NCBI GenBank assembly: GCA_017452265.1 | Contig: JAFTMS010000025.1 | Span: 1-45,468 of the forward strand | Direction: 5' to 3' | Origin: Bacteroidales bacterium | Lineage (GTDB): Bacteria > Bacteroidota > Bacteroidia > Bacteroidales > UBA932 | DNA length: 45,468 nucleotides | Part shown: piece by piece, positions 34,620-43,674 of the stretch | Numbering within the stretch: the first letter of the stretch is position 1 | Layout of the letters: each line of letters opens with the position of its first letter | Position numbers and translations under genes: made by a program | Notes under the pieces: model-generated | What the model was told of the DNA's origin: nothing | The model's input: the letters and a program-made list of their open reading frames with translations, nothing else | Databases searched by the model: none

Positions 34620-36392
34620 CTACTGATACACTTTGATGACTGCGCCTTCGGCGGTGTAGTGGGTTCCGCCCATACGGTTGCCGTTGGCGAATTTTCCTTT
34701 GAACCAGGTGCCGTCCTTATATGTGCATCTGCCTTCTCCGTGAGGATAACCGTTTCTGATGTCACCTTCGTAGACCGTACCATATTTATCTATGGTCTTC
34801 GCCTTTCCCGTAATCAGCACCCCGTCCTCGAACTCTCCGTCCATCCATGTTCCATCGGAAACCGTCACCTTTCCTTTCAGGAACCAGTCGCCGGCAAATT
34901 CTCCAACACATTTGACAGTAAGAGACGACACTCCCCTTGTCAGTATGCGTATTCCGAACGGCCTCACCACACGAGCCTTGCCTTGCTGGACAGGGATATC
35001 GGTAATCTTTTCAGTGGCCGAGGCAGATCCGTAAAGAGCTCCGTTCCAGAAACGACCTTTCAGAGAAGTCTCAGAAAATATGCCGGAAGAATTCAAAGAA
35101 GTACGTCTGATGACGGCATCGCCATAAAGTCTTCCACGCACAAACATCCCTGAAATATCCTGAGAAAGGCTGCCTTCAGCGAACCCTTCCTCCCCAAGAC
35201 CATCAAGTTCACATAAATTGCCTGCCATCCAGCCGTTTTCACGCGTCCTTTTATATCCTCCCTGAATGATTCCGCAATTCTTGACTTCACCGGCCCACAC
35301 ATTGCCGGAATATATATTACCCTCGAAATCGACCCAAATGCGAGGGCCCTCATCGGTCTGGTGAATATTCCGATACGTACCTTCCACAAACACATCATCT
35401 ATAAACAATCCGGAATAGACATGTTCCGTCTTCAGAATCATGTGCGTCACATTCTCCTTACGTTCATACCGATGTGTAATTCCGTTACAATGAGTAACAA
35501 CAGACGCATCGTCCGCAACAGGCTCAACGGTGTGGTAAGAATAAAAAGGCATCGGAACGCTGCGGATTTCTTTCAGAACTTCTATCACATCATTCTTGCC
35601 GGCGGATTCCGCCTTGCTGACAAACAAGTCATACAGATGCCCAAGTCCTGCAAGATTCGCCCTTCCTGCAATCATCGCCGACTCCACGTCCGCCCGATGG
35701 CCTGAAGGCACGAACTGCATCAGGATTGCGTTCATATCAGTCAAACCTTTCTCCTTCACTGCCGCCTTTGCAAAGACATCTGAACGACAGAATGAAAGCA
35801 ATTCTGCAAGCTGGTCATATGACAGATAGTCTGCGATATTCTGGACCATGAGGGCAGCGGCATTTTTGCTGACCTTGCCTGTCAGATGTCCGGGCAGTCC
35901 GCATATCAGACAGTACGACTCTGCCACAGGCTCAAGCGACATGGCATCAATAAGTTCCGTCGCAGCTTCCTGATATTCCTTGTCCGGCATCTGCAATATC
36001 ACCGGAGATGATGCACCCTTCAACGCCTCCGAATACTTCTGCACCTTCCTTACGAAGTTGTTCCAGAATGATATCGAATTCAGTCTGAGATACGGTTCCG
36101 AGCACATGAAGTCCTTCACCTGCCTCAATTCCTCATCAGAAAGCTTATTATAATGGCCTGCGAGGGAATTGCGGGCATACATGAAAGTTGCATATTCCGC
36201 CTCAGAATAAAGCAATGGAAGGGACATAGACTCCACAATGTTCATCGTAGCCTCATTCAGCAGCACTCTGTCCAAAGCACGGTATGCCATCGAATCGACA
36301 ATCCTGTCGCGTTCCGTCCCTTTATAAGGAACTTGTCCATGCGCTGCAACAGCAACCGCCGGCAAAAGAAGAAGCAGGAACAGTCTTTTCAT
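34620..36392 (-). CDS. Secreted MORN-repeat protein (second of a tandem pair)
   Basis: 590 residues with a signal peptide (about 1-19, ending AHG). The first 270 residues are mostly helical with no motif I can name; the segment KLSDEELRQVKDFM resembles a part of its neighbour. The second half carries scattered MORN-like units, clearest at the C-terminus: TVYEGDIRNGYPHGEGRCTY and DGTWFKGKFANG. MORN repeats form extended beta-hairpin rods that bind lipids or proteins in eukaryotes; their role in bacteria is largely unknown. It starts 2 bases after the stop of the paralogous upstream gene. Both should be outside the cytoplasm. Confidence 0.8.
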   Translation of the reverse strand: MKRLFLLLLLPAVAVAAHGQVPYKGTERDRIVDSMAYRALDRVLLNEATMNIVESMSLPLLYSEAEYATFMYARNSLAGHYNKLSDEELRQVKDFMCSEPYLRLNSISFWNNFVRKVQKYSEALKGASSPVILQMPDKEYQEAATELIDAMSLEPVAESYCLICGLPGHLTGKVSKNAAALMVQNIADYLSYDQLAELLSFCRSDVFAKAAVKEKGLTDMNAILMQFVPSGHRADVESAMIAGRANLAGLGHLYDLFVSKAESAGKNDVIEVLKEIRSVPMPFYSYHTVEPVADDASVVTHCNGITHRYERKENVTHMILKTEHVYSGLFIDDVFVEGTYRNIHQTDEGPRIWVDFEGNIYSGNVWAGEVKNCGIIQGGYKRTRENGWMAGNLCELDGLGEEGFAEGSLSQDISGMFVRGRLYGDAVIRRTSLNSSGIFSETSLKGRFWNGALYGSASATEKITDIPVQQGKARVVRPFGIRILTRGVSSLTVKCVGEFAGDWFLKGKVTVSDGTWMDGEFEDGVLITGKAKTIDKYGTVYEGDIRNGYPHGEGRCTYKDGTWFKGKFANGNRMGGTHYTAEGAVIKVYQ

Positions 36393-36394
36393 GA

Positions 36395-38407
36395 TTATCT
36401 TCTTACTATGACAGCTGTCTTGCCGTATCTCTTCAAGACTTTGCCGTCTGAATTCCTAAGTTCTCCTACAGATGGTCTTCCCTCTTCGAAAGTGCCTTCA
36501 AAGATGCTTCCGTCAGCATATTCCAACGTACCCTGCCCTTCAAACTGACCGTCGACACATTCTCCCTCATAGCGGGAGCCGTCGGGATACACCTTGACAA
36601 TCCTACCCTGCTTCAAGATTCCATCCTTGAATTTTCCTTCCATGACAACTCCGTTGGAAACCGTAACCTTACCCTCTACAAAGACACCGCCATCAAAACG
36701 TCCGTCCATTTCAATGGCCACATCGCTGCCACCGACACAATCATCAATTTTGACACCGTATCTTGTCAATGTCCAGATTAAGTTGCTGGCAGGAATAATA
36801 TTCGTGCCGCATAGTTTTCCCTTGCCATGAAAATAGGATGCGGCAAAAGAGCCATCGTAAGTGCAGCTGAACCGAATGCCGTTTTTATCCGGAGCAGAAG
36901 AAATCTCACACGTGCCATCTCCCCACATTTCTCCATAGGCAAACAAGCCTTTGAAGGTCACCGTATCACCGGCATTAATAACTTTTAATGTCACCTTTCC
37001 ATCAAGATTGCCGTTGACCTCCATTCCACGTGCAACCGTAACAGTTCCGTCAAGGTTTTCAGTCTTATGAACTCCTTCGCGTGTATGGCCATTAAACAGC
37101 CCGCGGAACACATTGCTCCTGCCATCAGAGGATTTCCATACAATCACACCATTGCGTGGTTGTCCATCGATAAACTCAGAAGTCAGTTCATAATCAGGTG
37201 TAGAAATCTTGCCTTTGCCATTCAAGAGGCCGTCAATGAAAAAACCCTCGGTTATTGTGGAAGTCTCATGGTCATACATGCTGCCATAGCCAAACGCATT
37301 TCCCAAAAACAATGCGACATCCGGCACTTTTCCATCCACCCCTGCTCCTACAGGAATATCCTTGCGGTACTTGCCGTCGGCCCAGACCTGCAACACCGGC
37401 TCCTCTCCTGGCTTAGTCACCTCGATAAGTCCATGACGCTTGCCATTGCGGAAATCTCCTGAATATCTGACACCCTTGTTATCGGTCAGGACACCTTTAC
37501 CGTGCGGAAGAGTGTTGAATGTCTCACCTGCATATGTATATTTCTTTATCTTCAGTTCCTTGTATGGCCTTACCTTCTGAGGAATGAAATATGGAACGGA
37601 GCGTGTCTTGGTCACATAAGCGGCGAGCTTCTCATTTATGTAACGGTCTTTTTCCATCTCGGACAACTTCTCTGCCATCAAAGTCTCAGCATCATAATCA
37701 GGACTTTCCGGCATCCCGGAAAGCGCGTCACTTCCCGCTGCCGCTTCAATTGCCCACATATCCTCCACGGTCAGATACTCCATGGCAGAAAGAGCCACAA
37801 TATCCTGCATATGAGCCAATACTCTATTGACAACCACTTTTACCATATCCAGTTGTTCTGCACTCATATTCTGACCGGCAAACATATCATTGAGAGACTT
37901 CTTGAGGTTTTCCACCTTATCATCAATTCCGTTTATATCGGAAGTGGCCATAAGTTCGGCAAACTCCTTATCTTTGACCTCATACGAAAAATCTCTCAAT
38001 TCTCCGGCCTCATACATGACAGCCTTAGTGAGATACTCCTGAGCCATAGTCAGGAATTCCGGGGAAAGTATAGTCCTATATGCTTTAGTATCTAATAATT
38101 CGTAAAAAGTTCTCAAGTCCTTGTCAGACATGGAAGCAGACATTTTCCTTATGACATCTGACATCCCCATGTACATAGCATATTCTATTTTCAGCATTTC
38201 CTGCGGCTCCAGTTCCAGATTATGAGATTCCATATTTGCAGACAGAACTGCATCCATAAGATTTCGAGGGAACATACACATCGCCACAGAATCCTCCAGC
38301 GCCCGTCTTTCGGATGATACATTATCTTCCGCCGGAGCCGGCGGCTGTGCAGAAACAAGGGAAGCGCTTATGATTGATACGCTCAGCAAACACAATACTT
38401 TTTTCAT
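36395..38407 (-). CDS. Secreted MORN-repeat protein (first of a tandem pair)
   Basis: 670 residues with a signal peptide (about 1-20, ending VSA). The N-terminal half is helical; SMSDKDLRTFYELLD at about 100 parallels the neighbour's KLSDEELRQVKDFM. MORN-like units occur from about residue 290 (GETFNTLPHGKGVLTDNKG, then GVRYSGDFRNGKRHG) to the C-terminus (SRYEGECVDGQFEGQGTLEY, then ADGSIFEGTFEEG). Compared with flanking housekeeping genes the sequence looks AT-richer, which may reflect transfer or relaxed constraint. It is transcribed with the downstream MORN gene. I do not see a clear promoter in the 35-base gap after the nucleoside phosphorylase gene. Function unknown. Confidence 0.82.
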   Translation of the reverse strand: MKKVLCLLSVSIISASLVSAQPPAPAEDNVSSERRALEDSVAMCMFPRNLMDAVLSANMESHNLELEPQEMLKIEYAMYMGMSDVIRKMSASMSDKDLRTFYELLDTKAYRTILSPEFLTMAQEYLTKAVMYEAGELRDFSYEVKDKEFAELMATSDINGIDDKVENLKKSLNDMFAGQNMSAEQLDMVKVVVNRVLAHMQDIVALSAMEYLTVEDMWAIEAAAGSDALSGMPESPDYDAETLMAEKLSEMEKDRYINEKLAAYVTKTRSVPYFIPQKVRPYKELKIKKYTYAGETFNTLPHGKGVLTDNKGVRYSGDFRNGKRHGLIEVTKPGEEPVLQVWADGKYRKDIPVGAGVDGKVPDVALFLGNAFGYGSMYDHETSTITEGFFIDGLLNGKGKISTPDYELTSEFIDGQPRNGVIVWKSSDGRSNVFRGLFNGHTREGVHKTENLDGTVTVARGMEVNGNLDGKVTLKVINAGDTVTFKGLFAYGEMWGDGTCEISSAPDKNGIRFSCTYDGSFAASYFHGKGKLCGTNIIPASNLIWTLTRYGVKIDDCVGGSDVAIEMDGRFDGGVFVEGKVTVSNGVVMEGKFKDGILKQGRIVKVYPDGSRYEGECVDGQFEGQGTLEYADGSIFEGTFEEGRPSVGELRNSDGKVLKRYGKTAVIVRR

Positions 38408-38442
38408 AAAGGCTGTTGTCGATATAGGGTTTATATATGGAA

Positions 38443-39312
38443 CTATTCCGCGAGCTTTTCGAGGACGAGCTCGATCAGACGGCGGACAGATGGCTTGTAG
38501 TCCGGATTGCTGGCCTTGTGGTGGCGATGGGCGATGATGCAGCAGACTGTGCCGGCGTTGTGGCCGAGGTGGGCCGCTATGCCGGCGATGGCAGAGCCCT
38601 CCATCTCGAAATTCGTCACGCGGTACTCTCCGAAACGGAAGCTCTCGAATGTATCAAGCATATCCGGCATCGCGAGAGGCATGCGCAGGACACGTCCCTG
38701 CGGGCCGTAGAATCCGGATGCGGCTATGGTCATGCCGGGAACGGTGCAGTCGCGGAACTTCCCGCTCATCTTCGCGCCGGCCTTCACGAAATAAGGATCC
38801 GGAAGATGTCTGTTCCATCCCGTGTGCTTCTTGAACGCCTCTTCGATGTCCGTCATGGCAATGGCATCGCGGTCCGCATACCAGTTCAGCAGGCCGTCGC
38901 AGCCGACAGACACGTGCGAGAACACGAAGGCGCCGAGCGGAATGTCCGGCTGAATTGCCCCTGATGTGCCGATACGGATTATGTTCAGCGAGCGGTGCTC
39001 CGGCTTCACTTCACGGGTATTGAAATCTATATTGGCAAGGGCGTCAAGCTCATTCATCACGATGTCGATGTTGTCCGTACCGATTCCTGTTGAAAGAACC
39101 GTAATGCGCACTCCCTTGTATCGTCCTGTCACAGAAACGAATTCACGGGATGCATGGCGGAATTCGATGTCCGAAAGATATTCGGCTATCATGTCCACAC
39201 GACCGGGATCTCCGACAAGAATCACATTGTCGGCAAGTTCTTCAGGGCGGAGGTGCAGATGAAACACCGATCCGTCGCCATTGATTATAAGTTCTGATTC
39301 TGCTATTCTCAT
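38443..39312 (-). CDS. udp: Nucleoside phosphorylase (uridine phosphorylase-like)
   Basis: 289 residues from the ATG at 39312; the frame is open further upstream to 39411 but that would overlap the divergent gene, and MRIAESELI is the natural start. It belongs to the PNP/UDP superfamily, which cleaves nucleosides with phosphate to free base and ribose 1-phosphate. Segments seen: VILVGDPGRVDMI near 31 (phosphate site), STGIGTDNIDIV near 75, RIGTSGAIQ near 113 and NFEMEGSAIAGI near 234 (ribose/base site). The pattern fits uridine phosphorylase better than purine enzymes, but specificity is inferred. Its closest gene neighbours give no pathway hint. Confidence 0.85.
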   Translation of the reverse strand: MRIAESELIINGDGSVFHLHLRPEELADNVILVGDPGRVDMIAEYLSDIEFRHASREFVSVTGRYKGVRITVLSTGIGTDNIDIVMNELDALANIDFNTREVKPEHRSLNIIRIGTSGAIQPDIPLGAFVFSHVSVGCDGLLNWYADRDAIAMTDIEEAFKKHTGWNRHLPDPYFVKAGAKMSGKFRDCTVPGMTIAASGFYGPQGRVLRMPLAMPDMLDTFESFRFGEYRVTNFEMEGSAIAGIAAHLGHNAGTVCCIIAHRHHKASNPDYKPSVRRLIELVLEKLAE

Positions 39313-39366
39313 AAGGCGTAGTATTTCAATAATCGTGTAAATATAGTTTTTTCCTGCGAAAATTCC

Positions 39367-39374
39367 TACTTTTG
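39367..39374 (+). promoter_or_regulatory. Putative -7 promoter element for the DUF4293 gene
   Basis: TACTTTTG, matching TAnnTTTG, 26-33 bases before the start. The -33 region has only a partial TTG-like sequence. Confidence 0.5.
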
Positions 39375-39399
39375 TGGCCTCAACACTAATTTTGACATC

Positions 39400-39849
39400 A
39401 TGAAGTGGCAAAGGATACAGACATTATATCTCGGAATCGCCGTCCTTCTCATCGGCACAATGTTCTTCTGCAGGTTTGCGACCATAATCGCTCCAGGGGG
39501 TGAGGAAATAATCATACGATACTATGAAAAGAAGCCTTTCCTCGTACTGCTCATCATGACCCTGACCGCACAGATTGCAGCATTGGCAAGCTACAAGGTA
39601 TTCCTGCTGCAGTCCCGTGTATGCGTGATTGCTGCCTTTCTCAGCTTAGGATTCCAGATATGGATGGGCATGGACTATTTCACATACCACAAGGAAATGG
39701 TATTCTCGTTCACAATGATATTCCCCCTCGTCGCAGCCATACTCGACCTCATTGCGGGACGCAAGTCCATGGTTGACGCCATCACACTCCAGAGCATCAA
39801 GGGGATACGCCAGGCCAGACATAAAAGAGCCACGGCAAGAAAAAAATAA
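39400..39849 (+). CDS. DUF4293 family membrane protein
   Basis: 149 residues with four predicted transmembrane helices (about 6-24, 45-63, 70-88 and 100-118) and a basic C-terminal tail (RQARHKRATARKK). The N-terminal MKWQRIQTLYLGIA is typical of the DUF4293 family, which is restricted to Bacteroidota. No function is known. Its gene converges with rluD with a 2-base gap, and the rluD terminator's U-run lies within its last codons. It often neighbours rluD-like or rho genes in Bacteroidota, by my recollection, which I cannot check here. Confidence 0.87.
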   Translation: MKWQRIQTLYLGIAVLLIGTMFFCRFATIIAPGGEEIIIRYYEKKPFLVLLIMTLTAQIAALASYKVFLLQSRVCVIAAFLSLGFQIWMGMDYFTYHKEMVFSFTMIFPLVAAILDLIAGRKSMVDAITLQSIKGIRQARHKRATARKK

Positions 39850-39875
39850 CCTTACTCCAGTTCCGGAGTAAGGTT
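39841..39875 (-). terminator. Rho-independent terminator of rluD, overlapping both gene ends
   Basis: AACCTTACTCC (39848-39858) pairs perfectly with GGAGTAAGGTT (39865-39875) across a 6-base loop. On the minus strand it is followed by ATTTTTTTC. The stem contains the rluD stop and last codons; the U-run is encoded by the Lys codons at the end of the DUF4293 gene. Confidence 0.85.
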
Positions 39876-40958
39876 CTCAGCGTATTTACGCCATTTGTCT
39901 ATCAGCGCCTGCATGTCGTCGGGCAGCTGTGAATCGAACTGCACAAGCTTTTTCGTGCGCGGATGCACAAAGCCCAATGTCTTGGCATGCAGAGCCTGCC
40001 GCGGCAGAATACGGAAGCAGTTCTCTATGAAGCGGCGGTACTTCGCGTATATCGTTCCCTTCCTGATTTCAGAACCGTCATAGCGTTCGTCGTTGAAGAG
40101 CGGATGTCCTATATGATTGAAATGGACACGGATCTGATGCGTACGTCCGGTCTCGAGCCTGCATTCCACCACGGTGACATAACCGAAACGCTCCAGAACG
40201 CGATAGTGAGTGACGGCATGCTTGCCGTGATCTCCTTCCGGAAACACCTTGAACCTCATGCGGTCCGCCGGATCGCGTCCGATGTTTCCCGTAATCGTGC
40301 CTTCGTCCTCCTTTATGTTTCCCCAAACGATTGCGACATACCTGCGCTCGATCGAATGTACGAAAAACTGCTTGGCAAGGTCCAGCTGGGCCTCGTCATT
40401 CTTTGCAACGACCAGCAGGCCCGACGTGTCCTTATCGATTCTATGCACAAGCACTCCCATCCTTTCATCCTGTGCTTCAGGGCCTTGCGATATGCCCAGA
40501 TGGAATGCAAGAGCATTCACGAGAGTGCCTGAAAAATGTCCGTGACCAGGATGCACCACCATTCCGGCCTCCTTGTTCAGCACAAGAAGATCGTCATCTT
40601 CATATACGATGTTCAAAGGTATGTTCTCCGGCAGGATTTCCAGTCCGCGCCTCTGATACGGCATCACGAACGTTACCACATCACCCGGACGGACGATATA
40701 GTTCGCCTTCACGACCTTGTCGTTCACACGTATGTAATCCTGCTTTATGGCCAGCTGGATGCGGTGGCGTGAAGTGTATTCCATATGAGTGGCGAGATAC
40801 TTGTCCACGCGCATAGGAGTCTGTCCCTTGTCTATGTCGAAGCGGAAATGCTCAAACATCTCCTGCTGTTCATCCTCATACGCGACCTCGTCACCGGCCG
40901 TCTCCGAATTGAAATCCTCTATCGGATCCTCGTCATAATCAAAGAATCTGTCCTTCAT
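39852..40958 (-). CDS. rluD: 23S rRNA pseudouridine synthase RluD-like
   Basis: 368 residues. After an acidic N-terminal extension (about 1-45, longer than in E. coli) comes an S4 RNA-binding domain (MRVDKYLATHMEY to PGDVVTF) and the RluA-type catalytic domain with HRIDKDTSGLLVVAKN at 172-187, catalytic Asp175. RluA-family enzymes turn uridine into pseudouridine in rRNA; RluD acts on helix 69 of 23S rRNA. The S4 domain favours RluC/RluD over RluA. The 3' end overlaps its terminator. Gene starts 5 bases after the stop of the PASTA protein gene, so the DUF362-PASTA-rluD cluster is probably co-transcribed. Confidence 0.92.
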   Translation of the reverse strand: MKDRFFDYDEDPIEDFNSETAGDEVAYEDEQQEMFEHFRFDIDKGQTPMRVDKYLATHMEYTSRHRIQLAIKQDYIRVNDKVVKANYIVRPGDVVTFVMPYQRRGLEILPENIPLNIVYEDDDLLVLNKEAGMVVHPGHGHFSGTLVNALAFHLGISQGPEAQDERMGVLVHRIDKDTSGLLVVAKNDEAQLDLAKQFFVHSIERRYVAIVWGNIKEDEGTITGNIGRDPADRMRFKVFPEGDHGKHAVTHYRVLERFGYVTVVECRLETGRTHQIRVHFNHIGHPLFNDERYDGSEIRKGTIYAKYRRFIENCFRILPRQALHAKTLGFVHPRTKKLVQFDSQLPDDMQALIDKWRKYAENLTPELE

Positions 40959-40963
40959 CGTCC

Positions 40964-41779
40964 TTACTTCGTTTTAGCGGGCACCTTGGCATGATCGATC
41001 GTGAGATAGAGAGTCACCTCGTCTCCCATCGGCACAGGAAGCGAATCCGACGGTGACGGCACCTGTCTGTAGACCACAGCGTTCAGGCTGTCGTCATAAT
41101 CCAGAACAGTCTTATCGAACTTCATATCCTTGATGTTCAAAGAATTGCCATGTACGGCATCCTTGGCGCTCAAGTTCTTGAGCCCCATCACATCAGGAAC
41201 GAAAGTAACATTGTCGCTTGAATTCAATCCTACGACAAGGTCTATGACCGACTCGCTCTCTATCAATGTGCCTGGCTCAGCCTCCCTGTTTCCGTGAAGC
41301 TGCTTCAACACGTTGTTCGTCGCAATGTCCTGCACATATATCAGCTTTCCGAGCACCAGGCCACGCGAAAGAAGCTCCGCCTTCGCCTGACGCATCGAGT
41401 AGCCCACCAGATTCGGCATCGTCACTTTCTTCGCATTCACGGCATTGATGGTCAGCATGATGCGTCTTCCGTTCTTGACCATGCTTCCGGCCGGAGGGTT
41501 CTGTCTGTAGACCGCTCCCTTGCGCATCCTGCCCACAAAGACAGAATCGGTCACCTCCACTCTCATGCCGGCCTGCGAAGCAGCATATTCAGCCTCAGGC
41601 ACGCTCATGTTAGAGAAATCCGGTACCGAAATCTCCTCGCCGTGCTGAGTGAACACATTCAGCAGCACCATTGCCCCCGCAACCAGCAGTGCGACAATCA
41701 GCACCGCTATGAGCAGGTTCTTCCATATCCATTTGCCGGGTATCCCTTTTCCGGCCTCCTTCTTCTTGCTTTCAGCCAT
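40964..41779 (-). CDS. PASTA-domain membrane protein
   Basis: 271 residues. A short cytoplasmic segment is followed by one transmembrane helix (about 19-41) and three PASTA domains (starting near ISVPDFSNMSV, VTMPNLVGYSM and TFVPDVMGLKN). PASTA domains bind muropeptides or unlinked peptidoglycan in the periplasm. There is no Ser/Thr kinase or penicillin-binding domain, so this is a stand-alone PASTA protein, a form common in Bacteroidota. It starts 4 bases after the DUF362 gene stop and precedes rluD by 5, an arrangement that suggests an operon. Confidence 0.88.
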   Translation of the reverse strand: MAESKKKEAGKGIPGKWIWKNLLIAVLIVALLVAGAMVLLNVFTQHGEEISVPDFSNMSVPEAEYAASQAGMRVEVTDSVFVGRMRKGAVYRQNPPAGSMVKNGRRIMLTINAVNAKKVTMPNLVGYSMRQAKAELLSRGLVLGKLIYVQDIATNNVLKQLHGNREAEPGTLIESESVIDLVVGLNSSDNVTFVPDVMGLKNLSAKDAVHGNSLNIKDMKFDKTVLDYDDSLNAVVYRQVPSPSDSLPVPMGDEVTLYLTIDHAKVPAKTK

Positions 41780-41783
41780 CTTT

Positions 41784-42929
41784 TCAGATTCTTATAAGTT
41801 CATAGCTGCGGCTTCCCAAGCCTATCTTCTCTCCATATGCGACACCTGCCTCCCAGTTCGTGTCCGGATGCACGAGGCGGAACTTGTCCTCATCCTTGTG
41901 ATGATGACGGCATCCGCATTCCCCGTCATGCTCATGTACGGCGTCCTTATCCGATATCGCGTTCCCCACAAGACTCGGAGCCGCCTTGACGAGGTCGGCG
42001 CATGCACAATCCAGAGCCACAGGGTCGAACGATGCTGCGATGCCGAGATCCGGTACTATGGCGGCGTCGTTGTGATTCCAGCAGTCGCAGTTCGGAGATA
42101 CGTTCATTATGAAGCTTATATGGAAGGAAGGCTTGTCCTTCACCACAGCAAGGGCATATTCCGCAATCTTGCTGTTGAGCACTTCCGACGTGTCGTAATC
42201 CTTTATCACCGCAGCAGACTTCTGGCATACTGCGACGCACTGGCCGCATCCCACGCACCTGGTGTAGTCTATCACGGCTTTTCTATCTACCACCTTCACG
42301 GCATCGTGGCGGCAGTATTTCTCGCAGATACGGCATCCTATACAATTTTCGAGATCTATGCACGGCTGCGAAGACGAGTGAAGCTCCAGCTTGCCTCCGA
42401 CGCTGGCCGAACCCATGCCGAGATTCTTGAGGGCCCCGCCGAATCCGCTCTGCTCATGTCCCTTGAAATGGTTCATCGAAATCACGATGTCCGCATCGGC
42501 GATCGCTGCGCCAATCTTAGGTGACGGGCAGTATTCTCCGCCACACGGTACTTCCTTGTAGTCTGTACCTTTAAGACCGTCGGCTATTATTACGTCCGCA
42601 TGAGCGCCTATCCTGTTGAACCCGTTCTCCATCGCCGCATTCAGATGGTCTACAGCATTCGAACGGCCTCCGGAATAAAGCGTATTGCTGTCCGTCAGGA
42701 AAGGCTTTCCGCCGAGGGAACGCACAATGTCCACGATACGCGCCGCGTAGTTCGGACGTATGTATGCAAGATTTCCAGGCTCACCGAAGTGGATCTTTAT
42801 TGCCGTGAACTTTCCTTCGAAGTCGATGTCTGCGATTCCGGCCCTTCTGACGAGCCTTTCCAGCTTGGTAAGGAGGTCGTTACCGGGGACCGTCCTGAGG
42901 TCCGTGAAGAATACCTTTGAGTTTTCCAT
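41784..42929 (-). CDS. DUF362 protein with two [4Fe-4S] clusters
   Basis: 381 residues from the ATG at 42929; an open frame further upstream reads antisense through the LysE-type gene and is rejected. Residues about 1-180 are the DUF362 domain (KIHFGEPGN near 44; ISMNHFKGHEQSGFGGALKNLGMG near 145). A ferredoxin-like pair of [4Fe-4S] motifs follows: ENCIGCRICEKYC near 192 and CVGCGQCVAVC near 220. A histidine-rich tail region (DGECGCRHHHKDED) near 350 may bind metal. Probably an iron-sulfur electron-transfer or redox protein in the cytoplasm; its partner and substrate are unknown. It lies 8 bases after the LysE-type gene. Confidence 0.9.
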   Translation of the reverse strand: MENSKVFFTDLRTVPGNDLLTKLERLVRRAGIADIDFEGKFTAIKIHFGEPGNLAYIRPNYAARIVDIVRSLGGKPFLTDSNTLYSGGRSNAVDHLNAAMENGFNRIGAHADVIIADGLKGTDYKEVPCGGEYCPSPKIGAAIADADIVISMNHFKGHEQSGFGGALKNLGMGSASVGGKLELHSSSQPCIDLENCIGCRICEKYCRHDAVKVVDRKAVIDYTRCVGCGQCVAVCQKSAAVIKDYDTSEVLNSKIAEYALAVVKDKPSFHISFIMNVSPNCDCWNHNDAAIVPDLGIAASFDPVALDCACADLVKAAPSLVGNAISDKDAVHEHDGECGCRHHHKDEDKFRLVHPDTNWEAGVAYGEKIGLGSRSYELIRI

Positions 42930-42937
42930 ATATACAT

Positions 42938-43585
42938 TTATGCTATCGGCATGCCCTTGAAAATGACGTTGAAGAGTCCCTGTCCGAGCAGGGCTATGCC
43001 TATTATTACCACTATTGCACCCGTTATCCTGCTTATCCACAGTATCGTCCTCATTCTGAAGTTCCTGCGGAAGCAGCTCAGCAGCCACGACATGCTGAAC
43101 CAGTACGTCACCGAGCCTATGCTGACAGAAATGATTATCGGAGCGACACTCCAGTCGCTCGGAGTCTTCTCCGCCAGTCCGAAGAAGGCGAAGAGCGTGA
43201 ACATCACGAATATGGCCATCGGATTCGACAGGCCCATCGCAACAGCCTGGCCGAAATCTTTAGGAGACACTACGGACTCACCGTCCGCCTTCATCTTGCG
43301 GAAGGGGTCGGAAAAGGCCATGGAGATACCCACGATTATGAGTACGCCTCCTCCGACGAGCAGAATCAGCGTCTTATGGTCGTCCATGAACTTCTGCGCG
43401 AATGCGAGGGCGAAGATGGCTATCGAAGCATATATCGTATCCACTACACTCGCTCCAAGCCCCGACACGAAACCTGCCTTATGTCCTTTGCTCAAGGACT
43501 TCTGTATCACGAGAATGGCTATCGGCCCGACCGGGGCAGATGCGCATATCCCTACAAGGAATCCTTTGAGCATGTCCAATATCAT
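42938..43585 (-). CDS. LysE family exporter
   Basis: 215 residues with about six hydrophobic helices. The start region MLKGFLVGICASAPVGPIAILVIQ carries the LysE/RhtB pattern (ASAPVGP), and GLGASVVDTIYASIAIF follows. Family members export amino acids such as lysine, threonine or homoserine across the inner membrane; the substrate here is not predictable. It is the first gene of a probable operon with the DUF362, PASTA and rluD genes and diverges from lnt. Confidence 0.88.
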   Translation of the reverse strand: MILDMLKGFLVGICASAPVGPIAILVIQKSLSKGHKAGFVSGLGASVVDTIYASIAIFALAFAQKFMDDHKTLILLVGGGVLIIVGISMAFSDPFRKMKADGESVVSPKDFGQAVAMGLSNPMAIFVMFTLFAFFGLAEKTPSDWSVAPIIISVSIGSVTYWFSMSWLLSCFRRNFRMRTILWISRITGAIVVIIGIALLGQGLFNVIFKGMPIA

Positions 43586-43614
43586 AATCTTACTTCCAAT
43601 AAACTATAAACAGA

Positions 43615-43622
43615 CAAAGGTA
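43615..43622 (-). promoter_or_regulatory. Putative -7 promoter element for the LysE-DUF362-PASTA-rluD run
   Basis: The minus strand reads TACCTTTG (TAnnTTTG), 30-37 bases before the LysE-type start. No clear -33 TTG. Confidence 0.5.
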
Positions 43623-43636
43623 AGCAATTTTATTTA

Positions 43637-43644
43637 TATCTTTG
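43637..43644 (+). promoter_or_regulatory. Putative -7 promoter element for lnt
   Basis: TATCTTTG on the plus strand, 31-38 bases before the lnt start and 15 bases from the opposing LysE element. No clear -33 TTG. Confidence 0.5.
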
Positions 43645-43674
43645 CGTTGTTTTACCGCGAAATGGTAAGCTTGA

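Noticed and set aside
42930-43088. N-terminal extension of the DUF362 gene
   Set aside because: It runs antisense through the LysE-type gene and shows no family similarity before the ATG at 42929.
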